The position numbers and the translations under genes were made by a program. The notes beneath the pieces were generated by a model. That model was not told where the DNA came from. It searched no databases and saw only the letters and a list, made by a program, of their open reading frames with translations. Source: Dryomyza anilis (Eukaryota > Arthropoda > Insecta > Diptera > Dryomyzidae). From it: a DNA stretch of 64,000 nt. Within the stretch, counting starts at the first letter, position 1. Every line of letters starts with the position of its first letter. The DNA lies in assembly GCA_951804985.1 (NCBI GenBank), contig OX638130.1:82516583-82580582 (forward strand). The letters are read 5' to 3'. Positions 1 to 11,350 of this stretch are shown here, piece by piece.

Positions 1-669
1 TTCAATGTGATCTCCGTTGGAATGATCACATATTTGACGTGTCGAAAGAGGCGGCCAAGTGCCTCGGTTTTTTAAAACGGTGTAAGACATACTTCACTCC
101 TGCTGACTTGCGCACTGTATACACCACCTATATTCGGCCTAAGATCGAATACAATTCGCACATATGGGCAGGGGCTTCAAAATCTTCTTTGGAGTTCCTG
201 GATCGAATCCAACAACGTGCAATATATTTAATAGGGGATGAAAATATTTCATCCTCTATTCGTTCTCTTGAGCACCGAAGGACCGTAGGGTGTGTAAGCT
301 TGTTCTATAGGTATTACAATGGTAAGTGTTCGAGGGAAATACATGGCCTGATTCCACCAGGGCGTGTGTCCTCTCGTTCTACTCGGGCATCAAACCAAGC
401 CCACCCATTCGTAGTTCACTCGGCTCTCAATAGAACCACGCATTACCGAGAGAATTCGTTCTTCAGTCGCACGATACGTTTGTGGAACAATCTCCCTGCG
501 TCCGTTTTTCCCGATATTTTTGATATTGGCAAATTCAAAACAAACATTCACTGACAATACTCCATCTTCCCCCCTCCATTTAACCTATCATCCCTTCTTA
601 CGATCAACACTGTGCATTGCATGAATAGGGGGCATCCCCTGAGCGTTGGTTAATTTGAAAAAAAAAAAA
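1..669 (+). mobile_element. 3' end of a Jockey-like non-LTR retrotransposon (LINE), cut by the window edge
   Basis: An open frame from about 39 to 551 encodes the region after the catalytic part of a LINE reverse transcriptase. Recognisable pieces are TYIRPKIEYNSHIWAGAS, LDRIQQRAIYLIGD and RLWNNLPASVF, all typical of the RT thumb and C-terminus of Jockey-like LINEs. The frame ends with a stop at 552-554. A short 3' UTR with 'gggggcatcccctgagcgtt' follows and then a pure A run near 658-669, the expected LINE tail. The 5' part lies outside the window. A second copy of the same family lies at 41101-42003. The frame here is uninterrupted, so this copy looks younger than the second one. The clade is inferred from motif style only. 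Confidence 0.88.
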
Positions 670-715
670 TTATAATACATATTATATCATAAATAACTAT
701 GTTATAATAAATTTT

Positions 716-1033
716 CAATTGGAGGTTTAGAAAACCTCACGCTTACTGACTAGGAGGTTGCGACTAACTGATGCTCACCAATTGGAGTTTGTTGCAACCT
801 CATGATCAGCGATTTGGAGGTTACTACAACCTCATTTTTACCGATTAGGTGGTTGTCAGAACTTTACGATCACTGATTTGGAGGTGGCCACAACTTCATT
901 CTCACCGACTACGAGGTTGGCACAACCAAATTAAGCGGTTGTTGCAACTACTTTATCAGTTGTTGCCGTAACCGAATGATTCGGTTGATCAATTTAGATG
1001 GTTGCCGCAACAAATCGGTTCTTTGTGTGTAGT
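716..1033. repeat. degenerate tandem array of ~31-bp units, each a small dyad; right end of a TA-flanked MITE-like element
   Basis: About ten units of 22-33 bp follow one another. The core is GGAGGTTG...CAACCTC, so each unit can form its own hairpin. Spacers resemble 'tcattctcaccgattt'. The array ends with 'tttgtgtg' followed by TA, the same terminus found at 20227-20239. The left terminus is not visible; LINE tail sequence lies just upstream and may have removed or displaced it. Confidence 0.65.
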
Positions 1034-1034
1034 T

Positions 1035-1690
1035 AAGATTTATAATTGGGGGAAAATGTATTTAATATTTTTAGTAGCGGATGATAAATCATTATTACGC
1101 AAGTAACCAGAAACAGGGGATCCATTGACATTTTTTATCTCACTTCATCAATTTCATTTCTCTTTATATATCTCGATGCACTTATTTAAGATATATAAAC
1201 TCCCTTTTCAAGATATTTCTTTGGCCAAGCTTTATAAAATAAGAGGGAAAAAAAGGAATTTAAATTAATTTTCCGCGTCGATTTTGGTTTAACATATTTA
1301 TTGTTTTGATATTTTTATTGAAATTTCGGTTTCACATATCTTATTTTGTTGACTCATAAGGGATCGACTTCTGACTAATTCAAAGCAGATGTCTTACATT
1401 TGAAGCTAGAAAGTCACTACGTTTTCGAAATAAATTATACATCTAATCATTTTTAGTTTCAAATGTCTATATTTGGTTACTTGTGATATAGGATAGCAGA
1501 GCTAGATCCACGAAATTCATGAATTTATTAAACTTTTCTTTCCGTACATTAAGGAACAGCACGCACAGCCCAGCTCTGATGGGGGTCTGATAGAATTCAT
1601 GGTACATCCATCAGTATCAGAATAGACATGCGGTGCCCAGGTGACAAATGATTTAAACCCAATTACGGTTTTCACAACAATTTCAAACAC
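1035..1690. other. AT-rich stretch without recognisable genes
   Basis: I see no coding signal, RNA gene or repeat shared with the rest of the window. Homopolymer-rich AT DNA surrounds a slightly more complex patch near 1550-1640. Confidence 0.5.
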
Positions 1691-2130
1691 TTGCTAAAGT
1701 GTTTAAATAACTGTCTAAATAACTGTAAACTTTAGAAACAAAGTGGTCATAAACAAAAAAACAGTAAATTGTCTCAGCTATGTTCAGAGATAATTCAAAA
1801 AAATATATTGTACGAAAAAAGTATTTTTAGTATAAAAATCGTACTGATAATTTCTATACGTAATTTTTTGTCCCGTCCGGAATTTTTCTGTGATTGACTA
1901 TGAAAAAACTATAAACTTTAGGAACAAAGTGTATATATAAAAAGAAAGCACACGATTTCAATTTTTTTTTAAATATTAAAAAAAAATCATTTGAACGCAA
2001 AGTTTGCTGACTTTACGGCATTTCCATATGAACCTCGACATGCACTTCAAATTCATTTATTTTCCCTGGAGATAGTTAAGATTTAAGCGTACGAATGTGC
2101 CGTCCGGAACCCCAGGAAATGCCCATATAC
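1690..2130. repeat. repeat G, copy 1 (contains a 'cccgtccggaatttttctg' motif)
   Basis: The segment shares a series of blocks in the same order with 40690-42265: 'aactataaactttaggaac', 'ttttgtcccgtccggaattt', 'gctgactttacggcattt' and 'aggaaatgcccatata'. In the second copy a LINE interrupts the series; here it is uninterrupted, so this copy shows the pre-insertion arrangement. The 'actttaggaacaaagtg' block occurs twice within this copy, suggesting an internal duplication. No coding capacity is visible and I do not recognise the family. Confidence 0.6.
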
Positions 2131-2299
2131 AAGTCATCTAAATTTAGTTCCCCACTCCAATGTTTCATACTTCCATGGGGTATATGTTCCAATACGCTGA
2201 AATATTTTTCTGATATTTACAAACAAAATATTGTGATTGGTGCATATCTATTGCTCACCAGACACTCACACGTACCTAATGGACTCGGATGAAACAAGC

Positions 2300-3010
2300 A
2301 GACTTCCGGCAGCCGTAATTGTTGAATGTTTCAATGACACGGCCAACAAATTTTGAACTTCCGTTGCCAGTTTCACTTGCATCCACTGCAGACACCTTAC
2401 GCCGACATCCTGCCTGGTGAAGCATCTCGAATATCGTCGAGTACCAATCAGCTTGTTGGCTTGGCTGGTTGTTCGTTTTTATTAGGCTGCTAAACAGTCT
2501 TCATGACGTGTACGTGACGAAAATTGCCAAAAGTTTAGAACATTTGAACCTCAACTCACACAAAGTCAGAGACACGCACACACACACATTCAGTTATAAA
2601 TATCGGTGTTTGTGTGCCGTGCTTAGACTACGAACATTTTACATGTGAATTTGCCGCAATTGATTCAACAGTTTCGCCGCGTTTTCCGGGTTTATTTTAC
2701 AGCCACATCCAATTATATAGTACTACATACTACTATGCGAATGATCCAATTATTAAAATTATGCAAAAGTGGTCTAGTGTATTTTTGTTATTTTAGCACT
2801 TGCATTTCATTTGCTAAACTATTGAATTAATTGTGTTCGGTTTTTGTCGTCAATTTGGGTGAGCATCGCGCGCGAGTATCGATGCAAAGTAGTCGAGTGT
2901 CGAATTAATTTAGTTCATTATCCGCCGTCTGGCTTCCGTGGGTTGTCAGCAGTTTCTTTGCATTTGAGCATTACGTTGCTCGGTTCTCAGTCACTTTTCG
3001 GCACTTTTGA
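2300..3010. other. complex island 1: apparently single-copy, candidate noncoding regulatory DNA
   Basis: Base composition is more balanced than in the flanks, and I found no copy elsewhere in the window. It holds a CA run near 2572-2590, a TATA-like octamer at 2595 and an insect-initiator-like TCAGTC near 2988. No convincing open frame exists. This could be a promoter and 5' untranslated exon or an enhancer; the sequence alone does not decide. Confidence 0.35.
2595..2602 (+). promoter_or_regulatory. TATA-box-like octamer TATAAATA
   Basis: A perfect TATAAATA sits between a CA repeat and complex DNA. The expected start would be near 2625. Such octamers arise by chance in AT-rich DNA, so its surroundings are the only support. 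Confidence 0.2.
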
Positions 3011-3094
3011 ACGGCGATGATGCGATAATTTTAACCCATTCATTTACAAGAAAGTCATGGTATCATCATAACTCTAATTACACCTTATTAGTTT

Positions 3095-4465
3095 GTCCGT
3101 TTGGTATATATATATCGGCTTTATATACCCAAATACAAAATCCCCAAACAAAGAAGTCCAAAGTTTTTGAAAAACCCCCAAACGCAAAAATCCCCATTTA
3201 CAAAATCTCCACATACAAAATCCACAATATTACGTTATGAAATACACCAAATTCCCCAAATTATGAATGAAAAATCTCAATTTTTGGGTTCGTTCCCTAA
3301 ATCAGAAATTTAATCGCAATTTTGGGGTTCGTTGGTTAAATTTCCATATTGGTCGAAGTGTAATAAGAAAAAGCCCGCCCGATCATACCTGAACATATAA
3401 CGAGTAAGTCCGATATTCGGACTAGAGATGGCACGGACACGCACGCCGATAGGTGACACGTACGAGCACGAGCCCGACGACTAATTTTACTGGCACGAGC
3501 GAGAAGCACGATAAAGCACGGGATATTAAAAGACTCGAAGAAACACGGTAAAATACTACAAAACACGAAAAAATTACGAAAAAACATGAAAAAATCAGGC
3601 GAAACGCGAAAAATAATACCCGAACCGTTTAAATTTTAGAACCGGAATCGTTATTAAAAATGTGCGTAACCCCACATATTTTTTGTGGTTGGAATCGGAA
3701 CCGCTATTTTAAAAATCTCGGAACCAGAACCGGAACAGATATTATAGTCCCGGTCAGGGAACTCATAACCGTTATTAAAAATTGTATGGAACCGAAATCG
3801 GAGCCACAATTTTAAAAATCTTGGAACCCTAACCGGAATGATATTCCAAAAGATTTTAGTCCCTGTTACAAATAATTCAAAAATAAGTTTTATACTGTTC
3901 TATTTTCTTAAATCCAAAGGTAAAACTAAAGCAACAGATTTTTAAGAAAACGTTAAAATACCACGAAATTTTTATTTTCTGAAGCTACTTCCAGTTTCCA
4001 GTTTTTTTTAAAATTGGGGTAAAAACTATAAAAAAATCTTTAATAGGCGCGTGCCTGATTTTGGAGGCACGGATACGGCAACAACTAACACGTATGGAGA
4101 TTTGCACGCACGAACTCAGATTTTCGGGCGTGACACGATGGGCACGCGCTCATCTTTAATTTGGACCATTAAATATTAACCATTAAAAATTAGAATTACT
4201 TCACTTTGATGTAAAATCTACAAAAGCAGATAATAATTACATCTAAAATAAACTATTTGTAGCCTATATTTGAGGCCGGCCTCAATCTCCATACAAAAAA
4301 AAACCATACCGTATTTGCGGTCTTCTTGGTCTTGAATTAAATGTGTTTATTAAAAAAAAGGGATTTTGTGTTTGGAGAAAAAGTCTTTATCTTTAGTTTT
4401 GTATTTCGAATTTGGGAATTATGATTTGGGACTTTTGTTTTTAGAGATTTCAAGCCCATATATTC
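3095..4465. repeat. possible inverted arms of short 'caaaatcccc' units flanking a hAT-like element
   Basis: At 3110-3330 the motif 'acaaaatcccca' recurs many times. At 4340-4460 its complement recurs ('gggattttgtgtttgg', 'tttgggacttttg'). The outer edges, around 'atcggctttatata' and 'gcccatatat', also look complementary. This suggests a foldback-type element whose centre is now occupied by the hAT-like element at 3423-4158. The arms are degenerate and the exact ends are unclear. Confidence 0.4.
3423..4158. mobile_element. non-autonomous hAT-like element (736 bp) with near-perfect 8-bp TSD
   Basis: The left end reads TAGAGATGGCACG; the complement of the right end reads TAAAGATGAGCGCGTG. The flanks are attcggac (3415-3422) and atttggac (4159-4166), an 8-bp TSD with one mismatch. 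TIRs of the form TAGAGATG plus an 8-bp TSD are characteristic of the hAT superfamily. The interior has no transposase frame. It consists of diverged units built on 'ggaaccgnaatcgg' and 'ttattaaaaat', plus subterminal 'gcacg' motifs. Compare 27841-28849, which has the same TIR type. Confidence 0.75.
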
Positions 4466-4469
4466 AATA

Positions 4470-6770
4470 CGTACAGATTAGATTATGTCATGCCCGTTTT
4501 TTGTACATTCCACGCTAATCCGGACGCTTTTGAGGTTTATTATTTTTGGTTTAATTGGAATTATCTGTTCTATGTCTAAAAATATGCTAGACGTATATAA
4601 AGAAAAAACAATTATTTTGGAAGTAATATATTGCGCATCCATTTCCGTAGTCAATACCTAAACTTTTATATATATTTTTATTATTGCATTCTTAAATGTT
4701 TATTCGACATGCAAGGGTTAAGCGTAGGCAGCTGTCGTTGGCGCCCAAAACTAAAATAATTTCAATTGAGACTCAATGATGCAACGGTGACTATTTTATG
4801 TGTGTCTGTGCCAGTGTCTGCGCCACTGACTGAATGCACCACTTCACCAAAATTAAACTAAAAACTAACTTTTTAATGAACACTTAAAACTGGATACGTA
4901 ATTAATTAGAGAATACAAACGTTTTATTAGCAATTTGTCTTGAGTGGCAAATAATATTAAAATTAAATTAATTAAATACATAAATTCTTTTATAAATAGT
5001 GTGTATGGCGTCTCAATATAATTAAATCAAATTAAACATATTTTAAAGAAAGTATTAAATACCTCTCAGAATATTTTAATAATTGAAATGCGTTTCTAAA
5101 TAACTTGGGGACCACAATATCCAAGTCATGCGCTATATTCGGTCATAATTAGGTTCTGTTCAAAGTGATCTTCACCTAAGACGAATTTGTGAGTGAATGG
5201 AATTTGAAATTAAGAATCCTCTTTCTAATTACATTGTCGGTTTTTCGATATCACGTATTAAATTTAAATTAGAGAGAATTAGTTTGACTCACGTGGACTT
5301 GTTGATGTAAATTCCTTTGAAATGTTAATATTTGACATCTTGTATTCAGTTATGGGTTTCTGTATTTGTAAAATATTATTATGAATCAGGATTTATATCT
5401 GGTATAAAGAGGTCCAGTGAATTGATAAATTTGACCCAAATATCTCCCTTAACATAATAATATTAAAAAAGAAAAAAAGAGTTATTAATATTTCTACGAA
5501 TTTATGCTTAATAGTTTTATTTTTTTTTTACTTTCTGCTTTTTAAATTTTTGTGACCAATTACGACGTTTACGATTTTTGAATAAAACAGGTTTGAAATT
5601 GATGAGATTTGCTAATTGATAATGTAAAGTACATGAATGGTGAATACCAGGGAGTTAAAAAAAATGCCCAAAAATTGGCCTTTTTTTAGCCCTAAAATGA
5701 GTCCTATTTACTTCATATCTCAGGTCAGGTTAAAGGAATTTTGAAAATTGATATGAACATGAAATTTGTTTCTGTTATGCATGTTTTGAATAAAATAATA
5801 ATAACTCTGACTTAACATCAAACCCTTCCCAAACAACAGAATCATAACAAACGTGGTTTTTCATTTTTGTCGAATATACTTGAAACTGGTGTGTGGGAAC
5901 AAAACTGAAAACGCTGTTGTTCTTAGAATGTCCAAGTCCATAAGAATATATAACTTTCTTTTCTGGTGTCGAAAGTTTTTGTCAAATGTGCACACAGTGT
6001 TTTTTTTATTATGAACGAAAGTTCATTTGCCCTCAATGTGTGCCAAGATACTTTTGCGACAAATGCATATAACATTTATATTAAACGTAAAATATTTCAT
6101 TTAAAACGTTGCATACTTCTGGGAACCCTTTTTAGGCATTTACAAACTGTAAGATTCTGTGAACAAAATTCTCAAACTGTTATTTCAAACTGTAACTTTT
6201 AAAACTATAACACTCAAATAGATGCTCTTAATATACAAATGTTTGTTTAAAACTCAAATAAAAAATGTTTATAGATAATGTTTATAGACATCAGTATGAT
6301 TGGAGACAAAAATATTCTAAAAAATGTTAAATTGTATGTTATAGGAATTTCATTTGTTATTTTATATTTTAATTACTATTTGCCTAATACACCTTTTTCG
6401 TTTTCCTCAAAAGGCCATTACAATGATTATAACCATTTTTGATCCGAATCTTAAAACTTAATCAGCTTTTTTTTTGACAAATTTCACATATTTCACTCGT
6501 CGACTTTCTTTCTTTTATTGGGATGAAAAAGGTTCAATTCTAATGATTTTAAATATTAAAAAAAAGAAAAAAATAATCTAAATGTTCTAATGAAATTTAA
6601 AAATAGTAGTTAACCTTGGATATATATTTTGTCTAGCTTTAACGAATATTTTAGAATAAAACATTCATCAAAAACTCCAAAACCCGTTTAGATTTTATTC
6701 ATTTATTGATTTTCAATTCATACTTGAATTAAAAATCATCGTATTTCCTGCCCTAATTAATTGAGGACAC
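4470..6770. other. AT-rich unannotated stretch
   Basis: Low-complexity AT DNA with isolated complex patches (4720-4860, 5640-5860). The longest frame (5966-6202) resembles no protein I know. I found no repeat shared with other parts of the window. Confidence 0.45.
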
Positions 6771-7245
6771 ATTAACATGCATGTCAAAATGCGTAAATCT
6801 GCCTTAAACTGCATGAGGTCCATCCTGTCATTACGCACAGGACTCGCGTTATTCGTCGCTCGGTGTGAATATTATTAAAATCACCGACTGAAATGTGACT
6901 GCACGGCCTCTAACACGTGCACAATTAATACGCAGGTGATTTTGATAAAAGTAATTAAACAATTCATTTGCTGTCTCGTCGTTTGGTCACTCGTGTGTCC
7001 TGCATCCTGCGTATGACACTCTGCATGCAACGCACGACCGACCGATCGACCGCACGTTTATTTTGCTGAGGTTAGGTTAATTTTATCGAAATGTCCCCAA
7101 TTTGGATGTAGCAACATTTGTTGCAGCTGCTGATAATTCGCCACTCAAACATTGTTATATTCAGCGCGTGCAGTGACCATATGTTCAGGACTCAAACTCA
7201 AACTCTCGTCATTCCCAGGTCTGTCGTGCCAACATTAACCAGTGA
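6770..7245. other. complex island 2: candidate noncoding regulatory DNA
   Basis: About 470 bp of balanced composition without an open frame, containing several TGCAT/ATGCAT and TAATTA-type homeodomain-like sites, for example near 6775-6825 and 6925-6955. The edges to AT-rich DNA are sharp. No copy elsewhere in the window. Regulatory function is inferred from composition and context only. Confidence 0.3.
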
Positions 7246-7680
7246 CCGCGATTTTTTAAGCATTTAATAACATTTTAATTACTATATATTTATTAATTAA
7301 TTAAAACTAATTATACGGAACATTATGAGTAAGAAGTATCTTGATATGATTATTATATAATTAATTTAATGTTAATGTTCGCACAAACTGTATTTTTTAA
7401 TATAAACAGATAGAACACTTTATATAATTATGAATCAAGCAAATAATATAGATTTTATTTAAAACTTCGCAACGTAAATTTTGATGAAACTTTATTATTT
7501 ACCTCCAAAGAGGGGTTACAAACGAAATGATTAAATATACACATAGGCCTATTTACGCTACTTAAATAGGAGGCACCTGGGACCGAAATTTGGTTTTTTC
7601 TACTTTTGAGATGAAACTTCTGTTATTCCTTTTTTTAGAAATGATTAGACAGCTATTGATTTAAAACTAATACGGTTATG
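7246..7680. other. AT-rich stretch without recognisable features
   Basis: Poly-A/T-rich DNA; no coding or repeat signal seen. Confidence 0.45.
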
Positions 7681-8770
7681 TTTCAGGTATAAATCAAGGA
7701 ATGTTATGGCATTACATCAATTTGAATATCGTTTATGGTTTGATTTAAATTGTTAAATTTGAAAAATTCAGAAAATGAGGGCAATTTATAAAATCATCGG
7801 AAAAGCATAAAAAATAAATTTTATATTTTAAATCATTATATTTAAATAATTTAAATCATAATACTAGAGAGAATACCTATTTTTTCTGTGTCCTTTCTAC
7901 TTTTTGAGTTATATGTATTTAAAAAACTTAAGTCTGAATTAAAATTTTTCTTTTAAAATTAAGATAATGAATATATATTTATTATATTTCTATAGAATTT
8001 TTAGTCTGAAGATATTGCAACAGAACCTAATGATGTGGATGCAAGATATGGTCGAAACATTATTGTAAGGTTTTAAATTATGTTATTTAAAAATAACGAT
8101 TGAAATAAAAATTACCAACACAGTTCGCATTATTACAGAACATTAGAAACTAGTAAAAACCATCCAGCTAGCTGAAAATTTGTTTCTAAATATAAAGGAA
8201 AAATAAGATTATATAAAGATATATTATATTTTTATTTGTAAATCCAAAAGTGTTCGTTTTATTTTTGGATTTACAATATAGAGTTTTTGGTCTGATGTCC
8301 TTTGTGCTGTAGGTAACATAGTTTCATTAATGTAGTTCGTCATGAAATATATTTCTTAAAAACATCCAATGAAGCAAAATTCATAATTCGAAATTTCAAA
8401 AAAACTTTAAAATTTAAAAATTTTTACATATTTAATACATTGCAATTTTATATTTTTTTATATTTGAATCACAGAACTGTTTTTCCTACAAGTTTTTTTT
8501 TTCAATTTATATTAAATAACAATACACAACAAAATGAGAAAAAAAAATGCGCAGTAAATTCCATTATTTTTATTATTGGAAATGTCTCGCAGTATTTGAA
8601 TATATGAATTAAAAAATTTTCTACGGATAGGTTTACGAGATTTCGGGCAATAACTTTTGTACTGAGCTTTCAAAAAGGTGGTCACATATATTTGTAAATA
8701 TCTCGCGTTTAATAAAACCCATAAACGCAATTGTTATATCGAATGAAAAATAATAAACATTTCTTACAAT
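7680..8770 (+). repeat. repeat F, left arm (inverted partner at 10490-10860)
   Basis: Two blocks here have complements in 10490-10860. 'aaatcaaggaatgttatggc' near 7692 matches the complement near 10780. 'acgcgagatatttacaaata' on the minus strand near 8705 matches the plus strand near 10562. The paired blocks keep their order, so the two regions form a large, diverged inverted repeat. This arm carries roughly 760 bp of extra sequence. Families A0 and A1 sit between the arms. Confidence 0.5.
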
Positions 8771-9058
8771 AGTTTGGAATTGGTTTACTGGTTTAAGAAA
8801 ACTTTATAGAAGAACTCGAAAATGTAAATTTTATCGACCAAAATTTTATTAAAAAATGGCGAAAAATTGAAAACGCAAGATGATGCACAGTTTGTAATAT
8901 TGCAAAATTAGCCTGTACATTTTAATGTAAAAATAATAGAAATCTGTATATAAGTTTTGAGAACAGAAAAAATTATGTGAAAGCTTTACAATTGGGTATT
9001 CACTAAAAAAATCGCATAATATGTTTATTGGTTACAAGTTATAAAATATATGTGAGGA

Positions 9059-9600
9059 TATTTTAGAGCCTCTTAGTAGGCGTGACTGGTATGAAAAGGT
9101 ATATATTTTCTTGGTCAGCATCACTTTCCGAGTCGATTTAGATATGACCGTCTGCCTGCCCGCCTATACACGATTACTTTAAAACTGCTATTCCGAATGA
9201 TGTGAAATTTATTTTCAATATATTTTAGTAGAATAGTAATTTGAAATTCGAAAATGTGTCGATTTAGTCAACGTAATCTACTACATCAACTACGAAATAT
9301 GGGTTTACTTTTTAGGATCACATATCTCGTTAAGTATTAAAGATAAAGTTATAAAATTTAAAATTAATTACAAGCAATCATCTATCAATAGGTGCTCAAA
9401 AAATAATCGTGATCCGCTCACATTTTTTATTTTTTATTTTTATGCCTATTTGTATAGCACTCAATTATATTGCTTTCACATAACTTTTTTTATCCTCAAA
9501 TGTTACCCATATATTTTTGTCATTTATAGCTCAATTTCTTCGAAAGAGTGTCTACTAATTTTGAAAAATTAAAATTTGTGTATCATCTTACTTTCTCGAT
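9059..9600 (+). mobile_element. family A, old degraded copy (A0)
   Basis: Diverged counterparts of the family A core appear in order: 'taggcgtgactggtatg', 'tatattttcttggtcagcat', 'gagtcgatttagatatgacc' and 'cgtgatccgctcaca'. It lacks clean ends. It lies immediately upstream of the young copy A1, so two insertions of very different age are adjacent. Confidence 0.6.
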
Positions 9601-9613
9601 TTTTTTCCATTTT

Positions 9614-9750
9614 TATACCCTACACCTATGAGGTACAGGGTATATTAACTTTGTGCATATATTGTAACGCCCCTTAGGAGGCGTGTCCGGTATGGAAAAG
9701 TATATATATTCTTGATCAGCATCACTACCCGAGTCCGTTTAGCCATGTCC

Positions 9751-9786
<36 letters not shown>

Positions 9787-10395
9787 TGCTGTCTTGCTGT
9801 CTTGCTGTCTTGCTGTCTTGCTGTCCGAATACAGAATATGAAATTTCGTCTCAATATATTTTAGCCAAAAGTAGGAACTGAGTTTGAAAATGAGCCAAAT
9901 CGGTCAACGGACACGCCCACCTCCCATACAAGTCACTTTTATATAACTCTTTCGGAACTAATAACTCGAAAAGTATTCAAGGTATAGTTATAAAATTTAA
10001 AACGTATTGTTAGAATTCGTCTAAAAATATGTGGTCCAAAAATGGGCGTGATCCGCCCACATTTTTTTTTCATTATTTCCCGGGTTTTCATAGTCGAAAA
10101 TTGATCCGTAAATTATTAAAATCAAATCTATGAAATATTAGCCTTTCAAAATTTTAAATATAGGCGTGGTCCGCCCAATTATATTTTTCAATTTTTTTTT
10201 TAAGTTTTTTATACTTTATATAAATTTTTAATTTATGGGGATATAAGACGTAAATTTCTGATATATGAATAATTTTCTGAGGGTAAGCATTCCCACCAAA
10301 GGTGTAGGGTATTCCATAGTCGGGCCCGACCGACTATAAAAATCCGCCCCATGTGACCGAACTTACCCATGTGACCTAACTTTCCCAACTCGTTT
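9614..10395 (+). mobile_element. family A element, copy A1 (about 0.78 kb)
   Basis: It starts with a palindromic head, TACCCTACACCT-atg-AGGTACAGGGTA. The core 'agtatatatattcttgatca' follows, then TGTC and TCTTGCTGT microsatellites. It ends with a hairpin made by TATAGTCGG and CCGACTATA and the tail 'ctttcccaactcgttt'. No coding capacity. Apart from microsatellite length and a deletion of about 27 bp next to a repeated 'agaat', it reads the same as A3 by eye. Hairpins at both ends and no clear TSD recall rolling-circle (Helentron/DINE-like) elements, but I do not assign a superfamily. Confidence 0.75.
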
Positions 10396-10489
10396 TAAAT
10401 GAATTTTTTCTCAAATTTTTGTTGAAAAAAATGTTTTATCAAGTTCTCCTTTCGAGTTCTCTTAAACTAATGAACTAATTTAAAAATGT

Positions 10490-10860
10490 TCTAAGAAATG
10501 TTTATTCGACATTCAATTAACTTTCAGTCGATATAACATTTGATCATATGTGTTATTTAGAACGCGAGATATTTGCAAATATATGCGACCACCTTTATGA
10601 AAGCTCGGTCCAAAAGATATTGGCCCATATTTTGTAAACCTATCCAAAGAAGCATTATTAAACCATATTTTCGGAATAAGGGCGTTATTTTACATAATAC
10701 AATGATTGTTAAGATTCGCTTATTGCAACCGAATCTTAAACGATATTCAAGTTGTCTTAAAGCCATAACATTCCTTGATTTATTCATGGACAATAACTGT
10801 TTAATTTTTATTCAATGGCTGTTCAGTCTTTTAATAATAAATTTTTTTTGTCAAATGCAG
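10490..10860 (-). repeat. repeat F, right arm
   Basis: Inverted partner of 7680-8770. Shared blocks include 'acgcgagatatttgcaaata', 'cgaccacctt(t)atgaaagctc', 'gtaaacctatcc' and 'gccataacattccttgattt'. The six-frame peptides here are non-specific. The family is unknown to me. Confidence 0.5.
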
Positions 10861-11128
10861 TGAAAAATGCAAAAATAATTAATTGCATTTTTCTCAAAAA
10901 CATTACGTATAGGGAAAAAACTAAAAACGCAGTTCGAATCAACAAATTAAAATTATGTAGAAATAATATGAATGAAGACAGAGAGGAACACAAGTGCTCA
11001 TTTTGACGAACAGTGTTATATGTCAAAATTTGATGTAGAAAAAAAAAATTTAAAATTTTCAAAATTTGATAAAAACTAAGTTTGGGTCACTTTTTCATTA
11101 TGGAAGCACTCACAAAGTTTTTCTTTCC

Positions 11129-11350
11129 ATATCGTCGTTGTAGAACGAAAATTCACCAAGTACATTTTTATGAAAAACCTAATTTTCGAGTTTGTTTATT
11201 AATATTATAAAATGTAATTGATGCATTTTTAAAATTGTAAAAAAATGAGATCATGGATTAAAAATTGACAGAGTTATAAAGATTTTTGTAAATGAATATT
11301 TGGCATTTTGAAAATGTATTTGGTGACTTTTCGTTCTACAACGACGATAT
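11129..11350. repeat. inverted repeat with ~40-bp arms
   Basis: The left arm (11129-11171, 'atatcgtcgttgtagaacga...') is complementary to the right arm (11311-11350, '...tcgttctacaacgacgatat') with a few mismatches and a spacer of about 140 bp. It may be a small foldback or MITE remnant. No TSD recognised. Confidence 0.6.

Noticed and set aside
716..1033. CRISPR-like array
   Set aside because: Repeats are degenerate, spacers are repeats of one another, and the genome is clearly insect; it is a tandem dyad array of a MITE-like element.
9645..9854. Gln/Asp/Thr-repeat frame (TARQQDSK, QTDRQTD)
   Set aside because: Translation of the TGTC and TCTTGCTGT microsatellites inside family A; similar frames occur in other copies (for example 21972-22229).
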